Notes: generated by a model from the letters alone, not told the origin. Numbered from the stretch's first letter, positions 21,158 to 31,149 are shown. The stretch is 64,000 nucleotides of DNA from Lepidostoma basale (GCA_022606425.2 JAHDVF020000675.1:372001-436000), one strand, 5' to 3'. Translations and numbers: made by a program.

Positions 21158-21189
21158 GAATTTCGTAATTTCGTAGTTCTGGTCCTAAC

Positions 21190-21545
21190 CCTAATGTATG
21201 GAAGCGAAGCATGGAACTGGCGAAAGAAGGATGTGAGCAGAATAAATGCGGTAGAGAAGAAATCCCTAAGACGTATGTGTAGTAGAACGATATACGACAG
21301 AATATTAAATGCTGATATAAGAAAGGAATGTAGAGCGGAAGAAGGTATTATGAACAAAATTATGAAAGGATCGCTGCGTTGGTTCGGGCATATGGAGCAC
21401 ATGAATGGAGAAAAAATATAATTGGAGTACGGAGTCGAGGCGGACCGAGGAAAACATGGCATGACCAAATTAATGTAATTTTAAAGATTGGTCATGTTAG
21501 AAGTCGGAAGAATCGACGTGTATGACTCGCTGTATGAATCAGATC
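21190..21545 (+). mobile_element. LINE A internal fragment
   Basis: Encodes MYGSEAWNWRKKDVSRINAV, then RRMC, YDRILNADIRKEC, GSLRWFGHMEHM, with a stop or frameshift after MNGEKI. It ends in 'cgctgtatgaatcagatcag' without a tail. It lies inside the disrupted LINE E copy. Confidence 0.85.
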
Positions 21546-21789
21546 AGATCAGATCGGTCCCAACAAGTCTTCCCAATCCTTACTTTAAAACTTATCTTCA
21601 TGTCAGGGTTTTTCCATGTTAAATTTTTTTGAAATAAACTAACGTGTAAAATAGAAGAAAACAAAAACTACTATAACAGTAACATATACGAGTATAAGTG
21701 CAAAATAAAAATATACATATTAACTATATTACTAGTTAGAATCACTATAAATATGTCATTATAATAAATAAATACTATATATTATATTA

Positions 21790-22195
21790 ACTAACTAACT
21801 AACTAACTAACCATCACGGCGTCTCCCCGAAGGGGTAGGCAGAAAGAATGGACTGCCACACTTTTCTTTCCTGACATATTTCTCTCGCTTTCTCAACATT
21901 CATACATCGTGATATGCACGCGCGTCGATTTCTCTGACTCCTCACATGACCGACATTCAATATTTGATTTATTTGATCGTGCCACGTTTTTCTCGGTTTT
22001 CCTCTATTTCTGGTTCCATTCACATCATTAAGATATAATTTTTTTACCATTCTTTCTTCATTCATTCATTCCATATGTCCAAACCATCTTAATGATCCGT
22101 TCATTATTTTGTTCATGACACCATCATTCGCACCGCATTCACTTCTTATATTTCCATTCGACACTATCATACACAGAGTATCCACACATATTATA
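21790..22195 (-). mobile_element. LINE A 3' end
   Basis: Antisense (CTAA)n tail at 21788-21811, 'ccatcacggcgtctccccga', then minus-strand codons for WQSILSAYPFGETP, MNVEKAREICQER, RKTWHDQINQILNVGHV and MNEERMVKKLYLND. Upstream of this the frame shifts at the LRWFGH region. Confidence 0.9.
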
Positions 22196-22199
22196 TAAT

Positions 22200-22675
22200 A
22201 TAAAAACTATATACCATATATTTTGTTGTCGAAAACAAACGAAATGAAATTTTAATGACAAACACATCCAGTGCAATTATTTAAAAGTGCACTGAGCTTA
22301 ATAAATAATATTACCACGTAAAAATGTTTTAGTATTTTTAGACTGAAACAATATGGAAACAAAAATAGGTTCACTGTAGCCCGCTGGACCGCTCTCACCG
22401 TAATGGAAATACCGGATTCAGGCATGGCAAATTTTCAACGAAACACAAAAAAGTGTATCCGCAAACATTGGTCGAGTTTTTGGAAACTTTTTTCTGGTCA
22501 TAAAATCTTTTCTATATACGATATGCAGGAAGTCATAGTAGGTTTCCGAATATGTTCCACTCAATGTTTCAAATGTAGGATTGTTTCATACATTTAGCAT
22601 GGTGATTTTTTTTATTACGTGCACCAATTATAAAAAAAAATATTTCGTCCTGTGAGTATGCTGATTATTCAATGT
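22200..22675. other. Unassigned interval
   Basis: AT-rich with no supported gene. A 64-codon frame at 22403 has no recognised motif. Confidence 0.35.
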
Positions 22676-22679
22676 ATTA

Positions 22680-23460
22680 TTATGTATGAGGTATGCAAGC
22701 GATACGATTTGATAATGAATGTGAATAAGACCAAGGTAATGATTTTCGAAAAAGAAGGAAGCATGACAGTCTGCAACATTAGTGTAAACGGTGAAAAACT
22801 GTAACAAGTGGATGAATTTGTTTATTTAGGAAGTATGTTTACAAAGGATGGGAGGGTGGAGAAGGATATGGAAAGAAGGGATGGGGCAGGCAACAAAGTA
22901 AATGGTGCACTTAAAGTTGTTATCGCAAACAAAAGCCTATCCAAAAAGCTAAGATGGCAGTGCATAATGGTGTTCTTGTGCCGACCCTTATGTATGGAAG
23001 TGAAGCATGAAACTGGCAAAAGAAGGATGAAAGTAGAATAAATGTAGAAATGAGATATCTACGACGAATGTGTGGCAAATCTGTATATGTTGGAGTGTCA
23101 AATGCAAGTATAAAAAGTGAATGTGGTGCGAATGAAAGTGTTATGAACAAAATAATGAAAGGGTCATTAAGATGGTTTGGACACATGAAAAGAATGAGTG
23201 AAGACAGAATGGTAAAGGAGGTATATGTAAACGGTGTGAACGGAGCTAGAAATAGAGGAAGGCCAAGGAAAACGTGGCACGATCAAATCAATCAAATATT
23301 AAATGTTGGTCATCTGAGGAGTCGAAGAAATCGGCGTGCGTGCATGACAAGATGTATGAATGTAGAGGAAGCGAGAGAAGTATGTCAGGACAGAACAGCG
23401 TGGCATTCCATTCTTTCTGCCTACCCCTCCGGGGAGACGGCGTGATGGTTAGTTAGTTAA
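22680..23460 (+). mobile_element. LINE A, longest 3' copy (RT end to tail)
   Basis: It starts in the reverse-transcriptase thumb region: NVNKTKVMIFEKEG, a stop, then VDEFVYLGSMFTKDG and GALKVVIANKSLSKKLRWQC. A frameshift near 22970 breaks the MYGSE codons. A long open stretch from 23050 then carries RYLRRMCGKSVY, RSLRWFGH-type KGSLRWFGHMKRM, NRGRPRKTWHDQINQILNVG, MNVEEAREVCQDRT and SILSAYPSGETA. It ends GGCGTGATGG(TTAG)n at ~23455. The catalytic YADD part and everything upstream are absent. Confidence 0.9.
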
Positions 23461-23479
23461 GCTAGTTATTAACAGAAAA

Positions 23480-23940
23480 CAAAACGTATAAATATTTGAT
23501 CGATTATCAAAAGGTTCAATGTTTTTAATAAGTGATGGCCGCAACACAAAGCTTCTTCTTCTTCTTCTTCTTCTTTAAATAGATCTGACGATCTGAGACA
23601 CAGAAATCGTATCTCGTCGGATGATGAGATCCAGCTGTCCCTCCTTCTCTTAGGCGGTCTTCCAGGTGGGCGGTGTCCGGAGGGGATTTTATAAGCGGCT
23701 GTATACGTAAGTCTGTCACCATCCATTCGGGCTACATGGTCCCTCCAGTATTTTCTTCTGGATCTACTCCACTGAACGATATCCTCTATTTCACAAGTTT
23801 TTCTTATGTCTACGTTGCGGACACGGTCTCGGAGAGTTTTTCCAGTAATTGATCTTAGGACCTTCATCTCCGATGTTCTTAGTAGTCCCTTGGTTTGCAC
23901 AGTGTCAGCCCGCGTCTCTACAGCGTACTGCATGATAATA
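23480..23940 (-). mobile_element. LINE D 3' end with GAA tail
   Basis: A 154-codon minus-strand frame: VETRADTVQTKGLLRTSEMK, then SITGKTLRDRVRNVDIRKTC, RSRRKYWRDHVARM and HRPPGRPPKRRRDSW. This is the typical C-terminus of a non-LTR element. The tail is a (GAA)n run (complement of TTC at 23551-23573). It is related to LINE E in landmark order. Confidence 0.8.
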
Positions 23941-24224
23941 TTACATGTTTTATAAATTCTGATCTGAACACAAAGCGATGGAGAATAATTAATAAAAGTT
24001 TTATGATATTTAATGACAACTTATAATGTTATAGTAAAGCGTAACAAACCTATCCCATATAAAATGAAATTAAAAATCTTATTAACAGACTTTTATGATA
24101 ATAAATCAAAAATTCATTTTGAAAATAATTTTTCCCAAAAAATAATCAATGATTTTTAGTTATTTTTTATCATTACACAAACAGCAGTTAATGGTTTTAC
24201 TCACCTTAACAGAGATGATCTTTA

Positions 24225-24425
24225 TCGCAGAATTCTTTTAATAATATTGAGCAACCAGTCTTCTGTTTTCTCATCCAAAGGCATCTCTGTCCTGTGCCAC
24301 TTGAAACAGGTTATGAACTCTTGTAATTTCTGTCCACTCTTAATGTTCCGCAGCCAGGACAGCTGCCTTCTATCAACTCCCCGACGCCCCTCCAATTTAC
24401 CTATACCGCCCTTCTTACGATCACC
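24225..24425 (-). mobile_element. LINE I 3' fragment
   Basis: On the minus strand codons read EGRRGVDRRQLSWLRNIK, then a W-F region ending with FKWHRTEMPLDEK. A second copy lies at 50225-50420 (GVTRRQLS and LCQVAQGRDAFTAV). The 'GrR.iSWLrNlr' landmark is common at LINE ORF ends. Confidence 0.5.
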
Positions 24426-24725
24426 ACGTCTGACAAATTTTTGGAAGTTGTATGTATGCCTACTATGTTAAAACACTTCACATTTTTTTGGTCAATCTAC
24501 ACTAGCGCCTTCTAAGATTATTTGTAATGGGGAATGTTGTTAACATAAAGTGATCGCTTAACCCAACCAATGACGGGTCATAAGTCCTGTAAACGCCTTG
24601 ACTACCATATTCTGTTTCAAAAGAAACAATTTACATCTTCGTCTCTATTGAGATACAATTAATCCTTAAAAATGGTTAACCCGTAATGGGTAAAATCCAG
24701 TATTGGTCTACAAGTATTTGTATAC
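24412..24725 (-). repeat. R1 dispersed repeat, internally inverted copy
   Basis: 24528-24720 matches 51860-51995 in the same orientation (gttaacataaag-gatcgctt, ccaaccaatgac-ggtcataa). 24412-24525 (gatcaccacgtctgacaaat) matches 51720-51850 in the opposite orientation. One block is therefore inverted relative to the other copies. R1 has no recognised coding content. Confidence 0.7.
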
Positions 24726-24729
24726 CTAC

Positions 24730-25205
24730 ATTGAAAAAAAACCAAATCGAATAAATTATGATAATGCGCACTTTTTTTACAAATTTACAAACAAATTGCA
24801 ATACGAGTATAATATAAATACTCCACGACGCTAAAAATTAATGCATAGAAATGTTAAAATAGGAGTCTTTTGTGTTAAAAATTAATTATGGTTTTGTGGA
24901 GCATTGTATGTTGGCCTAACCACTCCTGTCCCGCCCCGCCTCGCCCCTAGGCTCAAGGGGTCGTTACCGCGGGTTTATTTCTCATAAGCAACCCCCACCA
25001 CTAGTTGTACCACCGATCCTACATGTAAATGAGATTATAAAATGTTCCATATGAAAACTATTCCTCTTAGGGTAAAATGTAAAATGTCTATTCATGAGAA
25101 GCTAAGAGCACATTTTCGGTCTTAAAGCGTGTTGCGTTACTGTTTTGTGGAAACTCAAGAAATAAGAAAACACGTAAAATCAGAAAAAAACATTTATTTT
25201 TAATG
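24730..25205. other. Unassigned interval with GC islet
   Basis: 24925-24985 is GC-rich (tcccgccccgcctcgcccct). No gene. Confidence 0.4.
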
Positions 25206-25211
25206 CAAATT

Positions 25212-25685
25212 CTTAACTAACTAACCATCACGCCATTTCCCCGGAGGGGTAGGCAGAGAGGATGGATCGCCATAATGCCCTGTCTTGGCATACCTCTCGG
25301 GCTTCCTCTACATTCATACATTGTACCATGCACGCACGTCGATGATTCCGACTTACAATGTGTAATTAATAATTTGGTCATGTCATGATTTCCTCGGTCG
25401 TCCACTGCTTCTTTTCCCACCCACGCTGCTTGTGTACAACGTTTTAACCATTCTACTATCATCCATTCGTTCCATATGTCAAAACCATCTCAGGGATCCT
25501 TTTTTCATTTTGTCCATGATGCAGTAATCTGCTTTACATTTCTTTCTTTCATCGTTCGGTTATCTATCATACAACGTTTTCACGCACATTCTTCTTAGTG
25601 ATCTCATTTCTACGGCGTTTATCCTGCTTTCATCTTTCTTTTTCCAGCTCCTAGCTTCACTCCCATACATTATGCAATTTTTTTT
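25212..25685 (-). mobile_element. LINE A, diverged 3' end
   Basis: Antisense tail 'aactaactaaccatcacgcc', then the order tail, YPSGETA, MNVEEARE, KTWHDQ, WFGH, YGSEA to 25670 with many substitutions. A poly-T run follows. Confidence 0.75.
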
Positions 25686-25827
25686 TTTTTTAAGTATACA
25701 ATACAGACTATATATTCAATAGCGGATTAGGAAGAATAAATCGACCCAGGAACACAAGAAAAAGTAGGTCGCTAAAAAATCTCTTTAATATTTGGAGAAT
25801 TTTCTTCTCAAACATTGTTACTTATAA

Positions 25828-26040
25828 CTAACTAACCATCACGCCGTCTCCCCGAAGGGAATGAACCACCACACTCTTCTTCCCTGACATACTTCCCTCG
25901 AATCCTCTATGATTCGAGGGAAATATGTCAGGGATTCATCGTCTTTTTATAGTTCCGATTACATCGTAAACATGTCATTTTTTACCATTCATATTTTATG
26001 CATTCTTTCCATGTATCCAAACCATCTTTCATAAATTGGT
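25828..26040 (-). mobile_element. LINE A fragment containing a 24-bp hairpin
   Basis: 'aactaactaaccatcacgcc' starts the inverted tail. At 25881-25904 and 25911-25934 the sequence tccctgacat... folds back on itself (one mismatch, 6-base loop), so part of the LINE has been copied in reverse beside itself. LINE A then resumes with 'tttatgcattctttccatgt' and stops at the LINE B junction. Confidence 0.75.
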
Positions 26041-26340
26041 CACAACACTTTTTTTCGCATTGTTTCATCAAAATGAAAAATGTCAATCTCCGAAACAATC
26101 ACGTACAGCAGTTTGATTGCTCTCCTCAGAGCTGAATAAAAATCTGTTCTGTCGCTGTCGAAGATATTCATCCGGAACATTAATATGGATACTCTCCAAG
26201 GTGGCTCCAATAATCCCCTTATAAGTCTAAATAAATGGATACGTGTGAACCCATCCCTTCTTATCTGCAAACTATTGGTCCCTAGCATGCCCAAGAGTAA
26301 TGCGGTAGGATAAAACCACGGATAGCTACCAAACATAATA
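26040..26340 (-). mobile_element. LINE B ORF fragment
   Basis: The minus-strand frame contains LLLGMLGTNSLQIRRDGFTR, RLIRGLLEPPWRVSILMF and LLYVIVSEIDIFHF, parallel to LLGMLDYQSLEIRR and ILLNRISSDVDIFH at 37311. It is a CR1-like C-terminus with no tail. Confidence 0.7.
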
Positions 26341-26449
26341 ATATTAACATAAGTCGATTCCGCTTAATTGGGAAACATCGTGCCCTGAACATTTTGTTCG
26401 AAATAAGCGGTTGGTTCTTATAAACGAGGCTTAAAATAAAATAAAAATA

Positions 26450-26615
26450 ACCATTATTAATTCAGACTATCCTTCGTAATACTAGGAACGGCATTCGAAA
26501 TTTAAACCAATCTTACTTAATAAGATTTATAACAAAGTAAAAATAACCAGTCAGATTCTCTTTCGTAATGTTTAGAAAAGCATTCGAAATTTAAACCAAT
26601 CTTACTTAATAATCC
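26450..26615. repeat. Imperfect ~80-bp tandem duplication
   Basis: 'ccttcgtaatactaggaacg' then 'gcattcgaaatttaaaccaa' and 'tcttacttaataa' recur with changes at 26560-26612. No function suggested. Confidence 0.75.
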
Positions 26616-26844
26616 ACATTATATTCTCACTAGCTTTTAACTATTTTATCACTCGTAACACAAACTTCTCCGAGAGTACAGTAGCTCCTAGGAGCTCAGA
26701 AATCTCAACTGCTCTGTTATGATCACGTATTCAAAATGTTTGAGAGAAGGCTATCTCGTAAACTTTTAAAGGCACGACCACGTGTAAAAAGTCCTAAGAG
26801 AAATCAGGCAAACATGCGAGTATCTTACTAACGAACTAACCCTC

Positions 26845-27520
26845 ACGTCATCTTAACGAAGGGGTAGGTAGAATGAATAGACCGCCACATTGTTCTATCC
26901 TAACATACTTATCTCGCTTCCTCTATATTTATACTTCGTGTCATGGAAGCACGTCGATTTCTCATACTCGTCATGTGGTTAAAAATATTTGGTCAATTTG
27001 ATCGTGTAACGTTTTCTTCGATCTTCCTTTATTTCTTGTTCTATTTACTTTCTTTATCATTCTTTATTTATTCCTTATTAAAATTCTTCTTAGTGAAAAT
27101 ACGTTCAGGGGACAAATACTCTCGACTTAAGCATCTTGTATTCCTAATGTCGAATCATCTCTAATGTGTTTCTGGTATTATATTGAATGTATAATATTAT
27201 ATATAATATTTACCTGTACTCAATAGATGCCTTAAACATTTATGCTGTTTGTAATGTCTCTTGAGTAAATAAACTGATTTGATTTGATTATTTCCATATG
27301 TGCGAACCATCTTAATGACCCATTCATTATTTTGTTTATGACACTTTCAATCGCACTGAATTCAATTCTTAGTTTCGTATTTAACACTCTATCATGTACA
27401 ATTTAATTACACATTCGTCTAAGAAATCTCATTTCCATTGCATTTATTTTACTTCCATCCTTATTTTGCCCATTCTATACATAAGGGTCGGCACTAGAAC
27501 GCAGCTGTACGCCAGTAACC
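26845..27520 (-). mobile_element. LINE A copy split by LINE B
   Basis: 26845-27070 carries the antisense 3' part (tcttaacgaaggggtaggta, gaagcacgtcgatttctcat). 27290-27520 continues the same copy with 'ccatatgtgcgaaccatctt' and 'tacataagggtcggcactag'. Between them sits a LINE B 3' end on the plus strand, so LINE A is the older insertion. Confidence 0.85.
27075..27289 (+). mobile_element. LINE B 3' end nested in LINE A
   Basis: 'cttagtgaaaatacgttcag', 'cttgtattcctaatgtcgaa' and the tail 'aaactgatttgatttgatt' match the ends at 5206 and 41010. A degenerate 'ttattcc' duplication flanks it. Confidence 0.85.
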
Positions 27521-27930
27521 TATAATATTTAGATTAAACAATCTAAAAAGGCCCGACTTAAATTTTAATATAAATATTTTAGATCCGGTATGAGGACACT
27601 AAGAATGAGTTGCATAAAATATTATGTTTCATGCTCAACACGCGTTTAGTTTAAATTATTATATTGCACTATTTCTCAAAAATAAAATAATCTTTTTTTA
27701 GTAATACTATGTATCCACATACTATGCATTCAAGATAATTGAATAATTTTACTGAAATCATTGATGGGTGTTCATTTTAAATTATTATGAAATAGTACGA
27801 TGTTTTTTTTTAACTACTTCCACTTTTGTCTTTATTAAGACAGCTTTCTAAAGTGAAAAATATTAAAAAAAAAAAAACATAATTGTATTTATCACTTAAT
27901 TAAATAAAAATTGTTTTTGGTATACAACCA
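27521..27930. other. Unassigned interval with H1-like strand
   Basis: Mostly AT-rich. 27812-27850 'cttccacttttgtctttatt' and 'aagacagctttct' look like a lone H1b stem I end. No gene. Confidence 0.4.
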
Positions 27931-27937
27931 CTTAATT

Positions 27938-27995
27938 TGTGAGGATTAGGGCCTACCGGTTTCGCTCTATGCGAGCTTCTTCAGGGCTTTACACA
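27938..27995 (-). ncRNA. Type I hammerhead ribozyme candidate of a Penelope-like element
   Basis: Read on the minus strand. Stem I 5' strand TGTGTAAAGCC (27995-27985), core CTGAAGAA (27984-27977), stem II GCTC/GAGC with loop GCATA, GAAAC, CG, GTA cleavage triplet (A17 at 27954), stem I return GGCCCTAATCCTCACA (27953-27938). GCC/GGC pairs directly flank the core and TGTG/CACA closes stem I beyond an internal loop. All conserved hammerhead positions are present (C3 U4 G5 A6 N7 G8 A9 and G12 A13 A14). The one departure is an extra A between A9 and stem II. It lies 157 bp downstream of a Penelope-like coding end on the same strand, as known for ribozymes of Penelope-like retroelements. Confidence 0.65.
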
Positions 27996-28151
27996 TACTA
28001 AAACTTAAAACTAAACAATGAGTTACAAATTACATTGGAGGGAGGGGGCTAATTTAGAAAGGGGGCGGAAGAGAGAGGAAAGGATGTACATAATCAGTTA
28101 TTAAGTGCAGAGGGAGGGGAAGGAGTAAGCTTGGGAATTACTACCAGGTGG

Positions 28152-28410
28152 TTACGAGGAATTGGAAAAAATATGAAAGATTAGAAATAAAGAGATAAAT
28201 TTACCTGATTGTAAATGATTTGGACGTTGCAATTTAAGGCGATTATTTATTTCGGGGGTCTCTAGATAGTTTCATCTGAAGCCCAATGTGTCCTTATGCA
28301 GGAACTTGGCTCCTGTTTGTTTGTTGAAACTATGGCCCTCCTCTATTAGATGGTTTGCGAATTCTGAGAAACCATTGTTACGGAGACATCTCATGTGTTC
28401 CGCAATTCGA
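28152..28410 (-). pseudogene. Penelope-like element, GIY-YIG endonuclease C-terminus (broken)
   Basis: The minus strand reads IAEHMRCLRNNGFSEFANHL then IEEGHSFNKQTGAKFLHKDT and LGFR, an in-frame TGA, then NYLETPEINNRLKLQ to a stop at 28152. The pattern (R-x-x-EH..., then F-A-x-H-L-x-E-x-x-H, then ...LE-x-x-EI) is the C-terminal half of the GIY-YIG-like endonuclease of Penelope-like retroelements. The GIY-YIG motif itself and the reverse transcriptase are missing, because LINE F abuts at 28432. The TGA and truncation make it a dead copy. Only one such coding fragment was found in the window. Confidence 0.7.
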
Positions 28411-28431
28411 ATTATTATTAACTATGTATTC

Positions 28432-28935
28432 GCCTTTGGTAAACTGAGACATGTCTTTGAAAATGATGAAATACCGGTTTGTCTCAAAAGAAAGGTCTAC
28501 ATGTGTATACTGCCCATGATGACATACGGACTACAAACGACAACTCTTACAGCAAAAAGTGTCCACAGGCTCAAGTGTACACAGAGGCCCACGGAAAGAC
28601 AGATACTTGGTGTGAGGTTGCATGACCCCATAAGGAATGAAGAAATCAAACGCCGCACCAGGGTTGCTGACGTCATGAACCGAGTGGCAAAATTGAAATG
28701 GTAATGGGCTGGACACTTGGATAGACAGGGTGGCAAAAGATGGGCACCCATGATACTCAGATGGAGACCATGGGCAAATAGGCAAAGTGTCAGAAGGCCA
28801 CCGATGAGATGGACCGATGATATTGCCAAAAGGGTTTGAAAATCTTGGATACAAAGGATACAGGATAGAGACGAGTGGAGGAAATCGGAAGAGGCCTATA
28901 TCCAGCAGTGGAGGGAAGAAGGCTAGCAAAGAAGA
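28432..28935 (+). mobile_element. LINE F 3' end
   Basis: Encodes FGKLRHVFENDEIPVCLKRK, then PMMTYGLQTTTLT, ILGVRLHDPIRNEEIKRRTR, LKW-WAGHLDRQGG (stop at the dash), RWAPMILRWRPW, RPPMRWTDDIAKR and YIQQWREEG. All landmarks of this LINE C-terminus are in order, broken by two or three stops or frameshifts. It ends in an AAAGAAGAAGAAG tail. Confidence 0.85.
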
Positions 28936-28949
28936 AGAAGATGTATTCT

Positions 28950-29730
28950 TTGGAATTACGTATTTTTTTAAATGTTATTTTATTACTAGCATAACGTTAT
29001 ACCAAACAAATAACACCATTGTTACTATGCCCGTGAGATTTTAAAAAATAATTATTATAAATTAACGTCAAAATAATAATGAATGTCCAGCTTAATCTTA
29101 AAATTTATTTTCTCAGTTTTGTGGCACAAATAAACAACGATATACTTAAGAGTATATCGCAATTTTGTTTCCTCTCAAACACGATCTTCATGAGAATTGA
29201 GGGCTCGCTGAGGAAAGGATTTCAGATAAAGATGACTCTGGAGGATAGAAGGATAGGGCGGGAATCATTCTGGAATTATAATAATTTCAGGGCAAAAAGA
29301 AAAGCTCCCGTCCGGGACACTAAAGCCGGCTTTACAACCAACTCTCGCAAAACGCGATTTACCTTTACGCTATACTTGACTTAACCAAAACTCAGTTGTA
29401 TTTATTATTTTGATATAAATCTAATCATTTTAATCATATCTAAGGTTGTATTGTTCCGGACAAGTTCACCATGCCGCAGCTGCGAATCGTGAATTATCCT
29501 TATCCTTCCAGGGTCACTGCTAACGTTGGAGGTTTAGCACTAAATAACGGCGAAATTATATTAACGCCTCCCGTAACTCAGAAATGTTTCAGGGCACTCG
29601 TAAAGAAGGAACTTAGTATCTTGTTTATATTTTGGGTTCAAAAATAATTATAATTTAATCCACCTTTTACCAAACTTTCAGTATTAACACAGTTTTATAC
29701 AAAAAATTCTAATCTACGTTTTTTTTTTTC
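28950..29730. other. Unassigned interval
   Basis: 29140-29620 is less AT-rich and matches no repeat in the window, so it may be unique sequence. A 101-codon frame at 29079 has no recognised domain. Confidence 0.35.
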
Positions 29731-29737
29731 ATTCTCT

Positions 29738-30345
29738 AACTAACTAAACTAACTAACCATCACGCCGTCTCCAGGGAGGGGTAGGCAGAAATAATGTACC
29801 GCCACACTGTTCTGTCTTGACATACTTCTCTCGCTTTCACGTCGATTTCTCCGACTCTTCACGTGACCGACATTCAATATTTGATTGATTTGAACGTGCC
29901 ACGTTTTCCTCGGCCTTCCTCTTTTTCTAGATAGCTAGCTAATCTATCGCCATTTTATTGTCAGGTGAATTCTACTCCAGACCAAAGACAGTGTGAAAAT
30001 CACACTGTCCTCGCCGGAAATCGAACCCGGAACCTTCGGGCTGGCAGTCAATGCACTTACCACTCGGCCACGAGATCGTCGGTTTACATATACCTTTTTT
30101 ACCATTCTCTCTTCACTGATTCTTTCCATGTGTCAAAACCATCTTAACGACCCTTTCATTATTTTGTTCATTACACTCTCATTCGCACCGCATTCACTTC
30201 TTTTACTTGCATTTGACACTCTATCATATACAGATTTACCACAATTGTTCTTCTTTCATGCTTATTTTGCCAGTTCCATGCTTCACTTCCATATGTAAAG
30301 GTCGGCACAAGAACACCATCATGCACTGCCATCTGTGCCATTTTT
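29738..30345 (-). mobile_element. LINE A copy split by a SINE
   Basis: 29738-29931: inverted tail and C-terminal codons to the GRPRKTWH region. 30086-30345: continuation from 'gtttacatatacc' through MERISEERMVKKVYVN, WF-type 'gtgtcaaaaccatcttaacg' to 'catatgtaaaggtcggcac'. The SINE at 29932 separates the two halves. Confidence 0.9.
29932..30085 (-). mobile_element. tRNA-derived SINE nested in LINE A
   Basis: Minus-strand head near 30082 with A-box region 'ccgagtggtaagtgc' and B box (complement of 'gaaatcgaacc'). The body ends at 'tagctagctaatctatcgcc'. Neither 3' module follows; the SINE stops at the LINE junction. Confidence 0.85.
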
Positions 30346-30409
30346 CATTCTCAACTAAATAAAAACATTTGCACGTAAAATATGTATTAGTTTAGGTATA
30401 TTTATTAAA

Positions 30410-30990
30410 ATGCAATTTGAAAAAGGTTGATCAAAACGGTCCCTATTATATTCAGCAATTATCCTCTTTTTCCTTCCCTATCTACATAATAACATTTTCG
30501 ACCTCGCATATTTCCCTTATCGGTGAATTACGTATTCTATCACCCAGTGTCTTGGCAGATATGCTCCTGAGTGTCTACATTCCTGACACTCTGAGCGCAT
30601 TTCTTCAGTAATCGTGGTGTCCGCGCTGCATTCTTAATTGTGGTGTCCGCGCTGCATTCGTAATCGTGGTTTCCGCGCTACATTCGTAATCGTGGTGTCC
30701 ACGCTACATTCGAAATCGTGGTATCCGCGCTGCATTCGTAATCGTGATGTCCGCGCTGCATTCGTAATCGTGGTGTCCGCGCTGCATTCTTAATTATGGT
30801 GTCCGCGCTGCATTCGTAATCGTGGTGTCCGCGCTACATTCGAAATCGCGGTATCCGCACTGCATTCGTAATCGTGGTTTCCGCGCTGCATTCGATCCTA
30901 TATGTCTTGATCGGTCTTACACAAGTCTTATAGATCCTCAGTTTGCTGTTAATCTTCATATCAAGGTTTTTCCATATCATTTTCTTAATA
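30410..30990 (-). mobile_element. LINE E remnant with internal minisatellite
   Basis: 30460-30605 is the antisense of the SGNTLQERIRN region (tattctatcacccagtgtct). 30895-30990 is the region upstream in the element (tatatgtcttgatcggtctt, gttaatcttcatatcaaggt). The 26-bp array lies between them where intact copies read through ADTTITN-like codons. Confidence 0.75.
30609..30894. repeat. 26-bp minisatellite, 11 units, derived from LINE E
   Basis: Eleven contiguous 26-bp units, consensus beginning TAATCGTGGTGTCCGCGCTG and ending CATTCG, each with 0-4 changes. The order of variants (ending CATTCT in units 1 and 7, beginning AAATCG in units 5 and 10) suggests that blocks of several units were copied together. 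Confidence 0.95.
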
Positions 30991-31034
30991 AATTAATAGG
31001 AACAATGAATATTCTTATTTGATATTTCTTGGTA

Positions 31035-31125
31035 GATTCCATGTAGGGTTACGGCTTCGACCGGTTTCGACAGCTCGCTTTCGAGGCCATAACTCTAAGT
31101 GGTATTAAAATAAATATATAAAATT
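31035..31125 (-). mobile_element. H1 repeat, decayed
   Basis: Antisense block 'cttcgaccggtttcgacagc' corresponds to GCTGTCGAAACCGGTCGAAG. The flank 'ggccataactctaagtggta' is the stem I strand. The CTGAAGA element has decayed. Confidence 0.5.
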
Positions 31126-31149
31126 AATATATATACAATTTTTAAGTAA

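Larger units (their letters stand above)
20515..21625 (-). mobile_element. LINE E remnant, interrupted
   Basis: The minus strand encodes MDSSRLTHIVLHGQAF and RLCRRPIPLEEQ (20675-20540), matching RLPFIVLHGQPQG and RLRRRSIPLKKQ of the copy at 60040. Upstream of that the RT-end codons run to ~21000. The more 5' part of the same element reappears at 21545-21625 ('gtcagggtttttccatgtta', compare 30960). In between lie a 12-bp minisatellite and a LINE A piece on the other strand. No intact frame. Confidence 0.7.

Noticed and set aside
20481..21176. Longest open frame in the window (231 codons, plus strand) with a VVP-I tetrapeptide repeat
   Set aside because: It runs antisense to LINE E, across a duplicated block and a 12-bp minisatellite. 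The repeat protein is a by-product of a unit length divisible by three.
20929..21468. 179-codon minus frame with GPQL repeats
   Set aside because: It spans the same minisatellite and the antisense of a LINE A piece; no homology beyond that.
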